A DNA stretch of 5,506 nucleotides from Actinomycetales bacterium (GCA_016649925.1 JAENWO010000185.1:1-5506); one strand, 5' to 3'. Shown: positions 1 to 5,506, counted from the stretch's first letter. The notes: generated from the sequence alone by a model not told the origin. Numbers and translations: made by a program.

Positions 1-25
1 CCCCAGCACGAACCCCCAGCACGAA
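1..25. repeat. Short direct repeat pair (12-bp unit) next to the palindrome
   Basis: The unit CCCCAGCACGAA occurs at 1-12 and again at 14-25, separated by one C. A third, diverged copy (CCCCAAGCACG, 26-36) forms the outer end of the palindrome's left arm. CCAGCAC also recurs at 83-89, and its complement GTGCTGG at 40-46, so the array and the palindrome appear to be built from related sequence. The array may continue past the left edge of the window. No open reading frame is supported here. Function is unknown; it looks like intergenic repeat DNA. Confidence 0.7.
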
Positions 26-104
26 CCCCAAGCACGCGAGTGCTGGCGTTTCATGTCATATCTCGAGATATGACATGAAACGCCAGCACTCGCGTGCTTG
101 GGGT
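25..104. repeat. Perfect 80-bp palindrome with no spacer; possible terminator-like hairpin
   Basis: Every base from 25 to 64 is complementary to its partner from 104 down to 65, giving two 40-bp arms that meet at CTCGAG (62-67). Pairing stops at 24/105. Each arm also holds a nested small hairpin: GCAC-GCGA-GTGC at 32-43 (a GNRA-type loop) and its complement at 86-97. It starts 8 bp after the stop codon of the leftward thioredoxin-like gene, so the operon transcript would end in a 40-bp stem. No T-rich tract follows on either strand, so it is not a canonical intrinsic terminator. It could be a U-less terminator, an mRNA 3'-end stabiliser, or one copy of a dispersed intergenic repeat family. 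The palindrome is seen directly; the role is inferred. Confidence 0.9.
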
Positions 105-112
105 GCCGGGCT

Positions 113-1054
113 CTAGTAGAGGGCGACGGCGAGGTCGCGTCGTGCGCGCAGCGCCTCGGGGGAGTCGTCGGGCGCGAGCAGGAACAGCTCGACGAGCCTG
201 GCCCGGGCCTCCTCCCGGTCGGCCCCGGCGGTGGTGCGGATGACACCGAGGAGCCGGTTGTACCCGGCTGCCAGCTGGCCCGCACCGATCTCGACGTCCG
301 CGGCGACGAGCTGCGCCCCCAGGTCACCGGGAGCGGCGTCCCGGGCAGCGGTGAGGACCTCCACCGCGTCCACGCCGTCGATCCGGCGGAGCAGGTTCAC
401 CTGTGCCAGCCCCGCGCGCGCCTCGCCGTCGGCGGGGTTCTCCTTCAGCGCCTGCTCGAAGGCGGCGGCCGCGCCGTCCAGGTCGTCCGCCTCGATCGCG
501 TCGTACGCGGCCTGGATCAGCGGCGGCAGCTCCGGTTCCGGCTCGGGCTCGGCGTCGGCCGGCTCGCCCGGCTGGACGGTCCCGGAGACACCGTTCTCGG
601 CCGCGACGCGAAGCAGCTCGTCGATGACCTGGCGGATCTGCTCGACGGAGTACGCGCCCTGGAACAGAGGCAGGGGCTGTCCCTTGATGATGGCGAGCAC
701 CGAGGGCACGGACTGCACCTGGAACGCCTGCGCGATCTGCGGGTTGGCGTCGACGTCGACCCGCGCTAGCAGGAACCGCCCGCCGTACTCCCCCGCCAGC
801 TGCTCGAGGGCCGGGCTGAGCTGGGCGCTCGCCGCGGAGCTCGGCGACCACAGGTCGACGATCACCGGGACCTGCGCGGACTGCTGGACGACGTCGTTGA
901 ACGTCGCCTCGGTGATGTCGACGACGACACCCTCAGCGCCCTGGCCGGGTACGGAAGCACCCTGGCCGGGTACGGGCGGGCGCGGGGCGGGGGCGGACAG
1001 CGCGGAGAGGTCCACGGCTCCGCGCAGGTTCAAGGGGGATGCAGGCTGGGTCAT
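113..1054 (-). CDS. Thioredoxin-fold/TPR protein, YbbN (CnoX)-like, redox-inactive
   Basis: A 313-residue protein with no signal peptide or membrane segment, so probably cytoplasmic. After a Pro/Gly-rich N-terminal stretch, residues 43-152 match a thioredoxin fold. It has the usual W-x-P context at W69-P71, the cis-Pro region SVPS (P117), and a VDVDANPQIAQAF helix entry. The catalytic CxxC is replaced by S73-A-A-S76, and the whole protein has no cysteine, so disulfide exchange is excluded. A Glu/Pro linker (165-178) leads to a TPR-like helical region (178-222) and a C-terminal domain (223-313) ending ARRDLAVALY. That ending is typical of the TPR part of YbbN/CnoX, whose Escherichia coli member is a holdase passing clients to GroEL and DnaK. 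The start is the ATG at 1054 because GAGGAAAG lies 6 nt upstream; a longer frame to 1159 would overlap the lipoprotein gene. Last gene of the operon, 46 nt after the lipoprotein stop. The family call is strong; the client or role here is inferred. Confidence 0.88.
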   Translation of the reverse strand: MTQPASPLNLRGAVDLSALSAPAPRPPVPGQGASVPGQGAEGVVVDITEATFNDVVQQSAQVPVIVDLWSPSSAASAQLSPALEQLAGEYGGRFLLARVDVDANPQIAQAFQVQSVPSVLAIIKGQPLPLFQGAYSVEQIRQVIDELLRVAAENGVSGTVQPGEPADAEPEPEPELPPLIQAAYDAIEADDLDGAAAAFEQALKENPADGEARAGLAQVNLLRRIDGVDAVEVLTAARDAAPGDLGAQLVAADVEIGAGQLAAGYNRLLGVIRTTAGADREEARARLVELFLLAPDDSPEALRARRDLAVALY

Positions 1055-1060
1055 TTGGGT

Positions 1061-1068
1061 CTTTCCTC
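1061..1068 (-). promoter_or_regulatory. Ribosome binding site deciding the thioredoxin-like gene start
   Basis: On the minus strand this reads GAGGAAAG, 6 nt before the ATG at 1054-1052. It supports that start over the upstream in-frame ATG at 1159, which lies inside the lipoprotein coding region. Confidence 0.75.
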
Positions 1069-1100
1069 GATCGTGACGTCTTCGAAGCGTGCCGCAGCAA

Positions 1101-2117
1101 TCAACTCTGCTCGACGCCGGAGAGCACGCGCTCCACACCCAGCACCGTAATGGTTGCACCCTCGGCCGCGGGCGGTGCGTAGAAGGCGATCATCTGGCTG
1201 TAGGTCGCGGTGAGCTTGCTCGTGACCGTCCCGTCGCCACCGGCCAGCTCGGCGAGCTGGCCCTTGACGTCGAGCTCGGCGCCCGTGACCGTCCGCTCGT
1301 ACACCTGGGAGGTGACCATGCCGCCGAGCACGATCGCTCCGCCGTCGTCGGTCGCGAGGGCGAGCACCTGCCCGTCGGTCGCCGCCGTGGACTGCGCCAC
1401 GGTGCCGGCCGCCGCGACGTTCGTCTGGAGGTTGGCGAGATCCTGGGCGACGAGCGTGCGGTAGGGGTCCTCGGCGAACTGCCCCGCGAACTGGCTCTCC
1501 GCACCGTTCGTCAGCAGGTCGGCGTAGTCGACGACCGTCGCCGCGGGTGTCGCGACCAGGCCCTCCGCGTCGGCCGCGACCGCGGCGCTGCCGACGGAGG
1601 GGATCGCCGTCTCCGGCATCGTCACGCCGGGCAGGAGCCGGACCCAGCTGAACAGGGTGTAGCTGCTGCGGGGATCATCCTGCTGCAGGCCGAGCAGCAG
1701 CGGGGTGTTCCCGCCGTCGGGGATCTGGGTGACCACCAGCACGGTGCGCGGCCAGGTGTCCGTGGCCGCCACGACGGCGACCTGCTCGGAGGTGGTCAAC
1801 GGCTGCGGCGTCGCCGGCGCGTCGCCGTCGGCCGTGGCCTGCTGGAGCAGGTACTCCGCGGTGCGCACGTCCAGTGCCGGGCTCTCCACACGTCCGGCCA
1901 GGAGCGCAGGATCCATCGCGGCGTCCGCCTGGGCGATGGCCTCCCCGATGTCGCTCAGGACGTTCTCGAGCCGGGGGTCGTCCAGGACCGGCTGGACCTG
2001 GGTGGGTGCCGGGTCCGGCTCGACCTCGGGCACCGGGATGGCGCAGCCCGCGAGGAACGCGGCCGAGGCGGCGATGCCGAGCGCGGCGGTCAGGTGCCGG
2101 CGCAGGGTGCTGCTCAC
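1101..2117 (-). CDS. Secreted lipoprotein of unknown function
   Basis: A 338-residue protein with a classic lipoprotein signal: two Arg (residues 6-7), a hydrophobic core (about 10-22) and the lipobox L22-A-G-C25. C25, the only cysteine, is the predicted lipidated residue, anchoring the protein on the outer face of the membrane. A Pro/Glu/Asp linker (27-46) follows. The rest is soluble, with a predicted helical start (48-72) and a conspicuous segment SYTLFSWVRLLPGVTMPET (152-170). I recall similar aromatic/LLPGVT segments in uncharacterised actinobacterial lipoproteins, possibly the DUF8094 type, but cannot verify this. No catalytic motif is evident. The GTG start at 2117 overlaps the previous gene's TGA by 4 nt, and AAGGAGGA lies just upstream inside that gene's last codons, so translation is probably coupled. 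Partnership with the upstream membrane protein is inferred from this coupling and the shared location. Confidence 0.88.
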   Translation of the reverse strand: MSSTLRRHLTAALGIAASAAFLAGCAIPVPEVEPDPAPTQVQPVLDDPRLENVLSDIGEAIAQADAAMDPALLAGRVESPALDVRTAEYLLQQATADGDAPATPQPLTTSEQVAVVAATDTWPRTVLVVTQIPDGGNTPLLLGLQQDDPRSSYTLFSWVRLLPGVTMPETAIPSVGSAAVAADAEGLVATPAATVVDYADLLTNGAESQFAGQFAEDPYRTLVAQDLANLQTNVAAAGTVAQSTAATDGQVLALATDDGGAIVLGGMVTSQVYERTVTGAELDVKGQLAELAGGDGTVTSKLTATYSQMIAFYAPPAAEGATITVLGVERVLSGVEQS

Positions 2118-3769
2118 TTGTCCTCCTTCTCGTCGCGGTCATCGGCCGGGCTCGCGTCGTCGGTCCCCGCTGGACCGGCGGCACCGGGCTCGGCGGTACG
2201 GCCCCTCGAGCCCAGGCCCCAGGTCCGACGCCACGAGGCGCCTGAGGCCTGCGGGTTCTCATCGGTCGAGACGTCGTCCCCCGAAGCGGTGCCGTCGGCC
2301 TCGGCCGGCTCCACCGGTGACGTGGGCGTCGAGCCGGCGGCCGCGCCGATGCTGGGCGCCGCCCAGCTGTCGGGGCGCCAGCGGCGACGCGTGGGCCGGA
2401 TGGGTGCGTCCGTCTCGATCGCGCCCTCCGTGCCGGCTGCGACGTCTGTGGCGTCCTGCGTCCCGGTCCGCTCCTCGCCAGGCATGACGCCCGCCGCGGG
2501 TTTACCCAAAGCCCTCCACCACCCGCGCCTCGGCGCCTCGGCCTCGGCGCGGGCTGAATCGGCTGAGCCGGCGTCCGGGACGACGGGGAAGCCGCTGCCC
2601 GGCGCGGTGGACTCGTACGTCTCGATGGGCGCTGCGTGCTCGGCCGTCCGGCCGCTGCGCACCCAGTCGTCGAGGTCGCTCGAGCCCGAGGACGCCGGAA
2701 CCGCCGGGATGGTCTCGGTGATAGGACCACCCGGTGCTGCGTCGGTCGTGGTCGCGTCGTGCGTCACGAGGTCCGTCCCCGGCTCGGTGCCGTCGTCCGC
2801 GGCGAGGTCGGACTCATCGTCCGCGCCGGCCGCAGCCAGGGCGCCGACGGCTGTGCCGCTCGTGTCCGTCCCGGACAGGTCGCCTCGGGGTTTGCGCGCC
2901 CGTCGCTCCTGCTCGCGACGGGCCTCATCGGCTGCCCGGATCTGGCGCCGGGTCAGGGGCACGACGGTGCCGTCCTCACCCTCGGCCAGGACCGGGAGGG
3001 AGGCGGGTTCGATCCCGCCGCCCGACGTGGCCGCCCGGTGGGCCCGGCGGGCCTCCCGGTCGGTGAGCAGCTGCAGGACGAGCAGGACCGCGCCGACGAT
3101 CAGGAGCACCGAGCCGAGGATGATGCCCGGCTTGACGAACGGCGTGGTGACCTCGCGGGTCCAGGTGAGCTCGAGCTGCGGGGCGGGGGCGGTGCCGTCG
3201 CTCGCGAGCAGCATCATCCAGCGGCCCTCGATCGCGGTCCACTCATAGGTGAGCTCGCCGGTGCCGTCGACCTCCTCGACCCAGAGGTCCGAACCCGAGG
3301 GGTTGGGGACGGTGACAGCCGGCTCGGCGTCGGACGGGGCTTCGGTGGGCTCCTGCGTCGCCGTATCGGTCGGGACGTCCGTGGCCCCGTCGGTCGCCGT
3401 GTCGGTGGCGTCGCCGGTCGGGGTGGCGCTCGAGTCCGTCCCGTCGGTGACGGCGAGCGTCTCCCAGTCGGTCAGGCCCGTGACCTCGAGGTGCAGGGCG
3501 TCGCCGACCCAGGCGCGCACGTCGGCCTCGCGGCCCATGGCCAGCACGATCGGAGTGTCGTCGGAGGCACCGACCACGCGCACCCGGACGTGGTCGTTGA
3601 CCACGTTCAGCACACCCGGCGCCGTCACGACGAGCGGCACATCAGGTTCCTGGGGCAGGGTCGCGGTCACCCGGTCGTCCGGGCGCCACACGGTGCCTGA
3701 GGCGATCGCTGCCCCGATCGTGCCGAGTCCCAGCACGATGAGCAGGATCGCGAAGATCCGTCGTAGCAC
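2114..3769 (-). CDS. Two-pass membrane protein with extracytoplasmic domain and long disordered cytoplasmic tail
   Basis: A 551-residue protein. Residues 5-24 form a hydrophobic helix after Arg3-Arg4, so the N-terminus is probably inside. Residues 25-212 would be outside: a beta-rich part (33-107) with VVTAPGVLNVV and ending DWETLAV, a Thr/Asp/Ala linker (109-150), then SGSDLWVEE (158-166) and a GRW motif (182-184). Residues 214-235 form a second membrane helix, followed by positive charge (238-245) fitting a cytoplasmic C-terminus. A basic segment (274-295) precedes about 255 residues of Ala/Gly/Asp/Thr-rich, probably disordered tail holding short Trp/Arg motifs. I recall similar extracytoplasmic cores in uncharacterised proteins of Cellulomonas relatives, unverified, and know of no assigned function. 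GTG start at 3769, with a modest AAGG 3-4 nt before it. First gene of the operon; its TGA overlaps the lipoprotein start. A scaffold or envelope-complex role is only inferred. Confidence 0.87.
   Translation of the reverse strand: MLRRIFAILLIVLGLGTIGAAIASGTVWRPDDRVTATLPQEPDVPLVVTAPGVLNVVNDHVRVRVVGASDDTPIVLAMGREADVRAWVGDALHLEVTGLTDWETLAVTDGTDSSATPTGDATDTATDGATDVPTDTATQEPTEAPSDAEPAVTVPNPSGSDLWVEEVDGTGELTYEWTAIEGRWMMLLASDGTAPAPQLELTWTREVTTPFVKPGIILGSVLLIVGAVLLVLQLLTDREARRAHRAATSGGGIEPASLPVLAEGEDGTVVPLTRRQIRAADEARREQERRARKPRGDLSGTDTSGTAVGALAAAGADDESDLAADDGTEPGTDLVTHDATTTDAAPGGPITETIPAVPASSGSSDLDDWVRSGRTAEHAAPIETYESTAPGSGFPVVPDAGSADSARAEAEAPRRGWWRALGKPAAGVMPGEERTGTQDATDVAAGTEGAIETDAPIRPTRRRWRPDSWAAPSIGAAAGSTPTSPVEPAEADGTASGDDVSTDENPQASGASWRRTWGLGSRGRTAEPGAAGPAGTDDASPADDRDEKEDK
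2121..2128 (-). promoter_or_regulatory. Strong ribosome binding site embedded in the preceding gene
   Basis: The minus strand reads AAGGAGGA here, within the last codons of the membrane-protein gene and 4 nt (from AGGAGG) before the GTG start at 2117. The near-consensus match and the overlapping stop and start codons indicate translational coupling of the two genes. Confidence 0.75.
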
Positions 3770-3820
3770 GAGCCTTGGAGCCCTTCGTAGACGATGCCGG
3801 CCCGACGCCGACGACCCCCC

Positions 3821-3826
3821 AGACTA
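3821..3826 (-). promoter_or_regulatory. Candidate -10 element for the leftward operon
   Basis: The minus strand reads TAGTCT, fitting the actinobacterial TANNNT -10 pattern, 51 nt upstream of the GTG at 3769. No convincing -35 hexamer lies 16-18 nt further upstream. Weak candidate, based on pattern and position only. Confidence 0.2.
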
Positions 3827-3869
3827 CGTGATCAGATTGTGACCTGGCGCGCGAGCCACCTCACGAACG

Positions 3870-3898
3870 TTCGGGCGCCCACTGGCACGGGCTACGCT
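3870..3898 (+). promoter_or_regulatory. Candidate promoter of the FilP-like gene
   Basis: TACGCT at 3893-3898 fits the TANNNT -10 pattern of actinobacterial housekeeping promoters. A weak -35 (TTCGGG, 3870-3875) lies 17 nt upstream. It would give a 5' leader of roughly 60 nt before the GTG at 3968. The palindrome CGAACGTTCG overlaps the proposed -35 and could be an operator. Weak support from sequence alone. Confidence 0.25.
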
Positions 3899-3957
3899 GG
3901 CATCGCCGCGAGGGGCGTGAGGACCCGCCCGCGCGCCCGACGACGTTCGATGAGCCG

Positions 3958-3963
3958 AGGAGA
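3958..3963 (+). promoter_or_regulatory. Ribosome binding site deciding the FilP-like gene start
   Basis: AGGAGA lies 4 nt before the GTG at 3968. An in-frame ATG exists at 3950, but no purine-rich site precedes it, so GTG 3968 is preferred. Confidence 0.7.
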
Positions 3964-3967
3964 GCAA

Positions 3968-5506
3968 GTGGCTGAGGACCAAACCGCCTTCCCGGTGGTG
4001 ATGCGCGGGTACGACCGGGCCCAGGTGGACCAGCACCTGCACTCGCTGGAGAAGAAGCTCGGTGAGGCTCGGGCGCAGGTGGAGTCGATGGACGCCGCCA
4101 CCATGCAGATGTCGGGTCAGCTCTCCGAGGCGCAGGCCCAGGTGCGGGAGGCCGAGAGGCCCAGCTACGCCGGTCTCGGCTCACGCATCGAGCAGCTCCT
4201 GCGCTCCGCGGAGGAGCAGTCCTCCGACGTCGTCAGCCAGGCGAACGCACATGCCAAGGACGTCGTCGGCCGCGCGACCGCGACGGCGGAGCAGCTCACC
4301 TCCCAGGCCGAGAACGAGGCGGCGGAGCTGCTGTCGAACGGCCGGCGCGACGCCGAGGCCACGACGGCGACGACGGCCAGCCAGGCCGAGGGCGTCATGC
4401 TCGCGGCCCAACGGCGCGCGGAGGAGCTGGTCGGTTCGGCCGAGCGGGAGGCCGCGCGCATCTCCAGCGTCAGCGTGACCGAGCAGAGCGAGCGACGCGC
4501 CGGCCTCGAGCGTGAGCTCGGCACGTTGCGGGCCATCGAAGAACGCGAGATGACCGAGGCACGGGTCGCGTCCGAACGCGCTGCCCGGGAGTTGAAGGCG
4601 GCAAGCGAGGCCGAGGCCGAGGACGCCCGGGCGCGAGCCACGGCCGACGCCGACGCGGCCCGCGAGGACGCGCAACGTGAGGCCCAGGCCACCTTGGCGG
4701 CGGCCCAGCAGGAGGCCGCAGAGATCGTCCGGGCGGCGACCACCGAGGCTGATGGCATCCGGCAGGGCGTGGCGCAGCTCCGCGAGGACACGGACCTTGA
4801 GGTAGCGGGACGGCGGGAGGCAGCCGAGCTGGCCGACTCCGCGCTGCACGTCCAGGCGAAGGCCGACACGGACCAGATGATCGCGGACGCCCAGGCGCAC
4901 GCGCAGGACGCCGAGGAGCGGGTAGCGGCCGCGCTGCAGAAGGCCGAGGACCTGCGCTCGGGGGCCGAGGAGCTGGCCCAGCAGATCCTGTCGGACGCTC
5001 GGGCGAGCGCCGAACGCATCACCCGCGAAGCCCGGCAGAGCGCCGACCTGCTGCGGGCGGACACGTCGGCGCAGACCGAGCGCGAGCGGCGAACCGCTCA
5101 GCGTCAGGTCGAGGACCTCAACCGGCAGCGGGAGTCCATCACCGGCTACCTGGACGAGCTGCGCGGCCTCCTCGGTGCCGGGCAGATGGCACAGGCAGCG
5201 GCCCCGGCGGAGCACCCGGAGCGGTCCGACGCCGCGGACGACGACGACGACGAGCTGCTCCATGCATTGGTCGACGAGATCGACGAGGAGGGCACCCCGG
5301 GCGACGGGACCGGCGGCGAGAACAAGTCCGAGCCCACGCAGAACGCCCACACGGACGTCGTCGAGGACCCCGCAGAGGCAGCGCCCGACGACGACGCGGG
5401 TCCGAACGACACCGTGATCGACGAGCAGGATGACTCCGGCGAGGCTGGCGACGCCGTGGAGGACGACGCCGTGGAGGACGACGGCGCAGCCGAGTCCGCC
5501 GAGGGC
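3968..5506 (+). CDS. FilP-like DivIVA-domain coiled-coil protein (3' end beyond window)
   Basis: Open for 513 codons from GTG 3968 to the window edge with no stop, so the C-terminus is missing. The N-terminus reads FPVVMRGYDRAQVDQHL (8-24), the DivIVA-type RGYD-x-x-x-VD motif, then a coiled coil starting about residue 24. The segment ERPSYAGLGSRIEQLLRSAE (63-82) closely matches what I recall of Streptomyces FilP (EPSYAGLGARVEKIL), a cytoplasmic filament-forming protein often misnamed cellulose-binding protein. Residues 83-391 are Ala/Glu/Arg/Gln-rich coiled coil with phased 11-residue repeats. The coil closes with RQRESITGYLDELRGLL (387-402), a position where FilP also has an R-x-S-I motif and then ends. 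Here an acidic, probably disordered tail of over 110 residues follows, with DDDDDE (424-429) and a duplicated DAVED (495-504). No membrane segment or cysteine is present. A cytoskeletal or polar-growth scaffold role is inferred from the family; a broader DivIVA/Wag31 paralogue is the alternative. Confidence 0.88.
   Translation, partial: MAEDQTAFPVVMRGYDRAQVDQHLHSLEKKLGEARAQVESMDAATMQMSGQLSEAQAQVREAERPSYAGLGSRIEQLLRSAEEQSSDVVSQANAHAKDVVGRATATAEQLTSQAENEAAELLSNGRRDAEATTATTASQAEGVMLAAQRRAEELVGSAEREAARISSVSVTEQSERRAGLERELGTLRAIEEREMTEARVASERAARELKAASEAEAEDARARATADADAAREDAQREAQATLAAAQQEAAEIVRAATTEADGIRQGVAQLREDTDLEVAGRREAAELADSALHVQAKADTDQMIADAQAHAQDAEERVAAALQKAEDLRSGAEELAQQILSDARASAERITREARQSADLLRADTSAQTERERRTAQRQVEDLNRQRESITGYLDELRGLLGAGQMAQAAAPAEHPERSDAADDDDDELLHALVDEIDEEGTPGDGTGGENKSEPTQNAHTDVVEDPAEAAPDDDAGPNDTVIDEQDDSGEAGDAVEDDAVEDDGAAESAEG

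Larger units (their letters stand above)
3770..3967. promoter_or_regulatory. Divergent intergenic region with promoters for both transcription units
   Basis: These 198 bp separate the start codons of the leftward operon and the rightward FilP-like gene, so both promoters should lie here or inside the adjoining genes. Visible landmarks are the 10-bp palindrome CGAACGTTCG (3864-3873), TGATCA (3829-3834), and TANNNT-type -10 candidates on each strand. No riboswitch-like or terminator-like structure is evident. The role follows from the divergent layout; no regulator can be named. Confidence 0.6.

Noticed and set aside
25..104. Palindrome as a simple fold-back assembly or chimeric-read artefact
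   Set aside because: A fold-back would mirror the right flank for much longer. Here symmetry stops sharply at 24/105 and the left flank is a distinct repeat. It is not fully excluded without reads.
25..104. Canonical intrinsic terminator
   Set aside because: No T-run follows the stem on either strand, so only a U-less or protective role can be proposed.
98..769. Plus-strand 223-codon frame starting in the palindrome
   Set aside because: It lies antisense to the clearly recognised YbbN-like gene and its product has no recognisable features.
1068..1086. Run of three 6-bp palindromes (CGATCG, GACGTC, TTCGAA) in the gap before the YbbN-like gene
   Set aside because: Such short palindromes are common by chance in GC-rich DNA, and no internal promoter hexamers with proper spacing accompany them.
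1055..1159. N-terminal extension of the YbbN-like protein to an ATG at 1159
   Set aside because: It would overlap the end of the lipoprotein gene by 59 nt and adds Cys/Arg-rich sequence atypical of the family; ATG 1054 has a good ribosome binding site.
1089..3248. Plus-strand 719-codon open frame antisense to the lipoprotein and membrane-protein genes
   Set aside because: It spans two well-supported minus-strand genes and their junction. Its translation is Arg/Gly/Val-rich without domains, and such frames arise from GC-rich third positions.
3864..3873. SOS (LexA) box
   Set aside because: GAAC and GTTC abut directly, whereas the actinobacterial LexA box needs a 4-base spacer between them.
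3950..3967. Alternative in-frame ATG start for the FilP-like gene
   Set aside because: No ribosome binding site precedes it, and the AGGAGA that fits GTG 3968 would lie inside the coding sequence. It remains possible but less likely.
4181..5350. Minus-strand open frames (389 and 299 codons) opposite the FilP-like gene
   Set aside because: They are shadows of the Ala/Glu/Arg-rich coiled coil. The plus frame has a ribosome binding site and recognisable DivIVA/FilP motifs; these have neither.

Overview
The window is very GC-rich with strong GC bias at third codon positions. It carries a FilP/DivIVA-type coiled-coil gene, GTG starts, 4-nt gene overlaps and Ala/Thr/Asp-rich secreted regions. Together these suggest a Gram-positive actinomycete, most like Micrococcales of the Cellulomonas type; the exact taxon is inferred. 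No mobile element, RNA gene or CRISPR array is visible.

Layout: bases 1-24 hold two copies of a 12-bp direct repeat. They run into a perfect, spacer-less 80-bp palindrome (25-104). The palindrome lies 8 bp past the stop codon of a leftward operon of three genes read from 3769 down to 113. In transcription order these are: (1) a two-pass membrane protein with an extracytoplasmic domain and a long disordered cytoplasmic tail (3769-2114); (2) a lipoprotein of unknown function (2117-1101), overlapping gene 1 by 4 nt; and (3) a cytoplasmic thioredoxin-fold plus TPR protein of the YbbN/CnoX type (1054-113), which has lost both active-site cysteines. A 198-bp divergent intergenic region (3770-3967) separates the operon from a rightward gene starting at 3968. 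That gene encodes a FilP-like, DivIVA-domain coiled-coil protein and runs off the right edge still open after 513 codons.

How the genes may work together: genes 1 and 2 are translationally coupled and both are predicted to act at the outer face of the membrane, so they look like partners, perhaps an envelope complex. Gene 3 is a probable chaperone-like or holdase protein sharing their transcript. The divergent gene encodes a probable cytoskeletal filament protein. A link between the filament and the membrane protein's cytoplasmic tail is only a neighbourhood-based hypothesis.

The most unusual features are the 80-bp perfect palindrome with related flanking repeats, the phased 11-residue repeats and long acidic tail of the FilP-like protein, and recurring Trp/Arg and GRTAE motifs in the otherwise disordered tail of the membrane protein.
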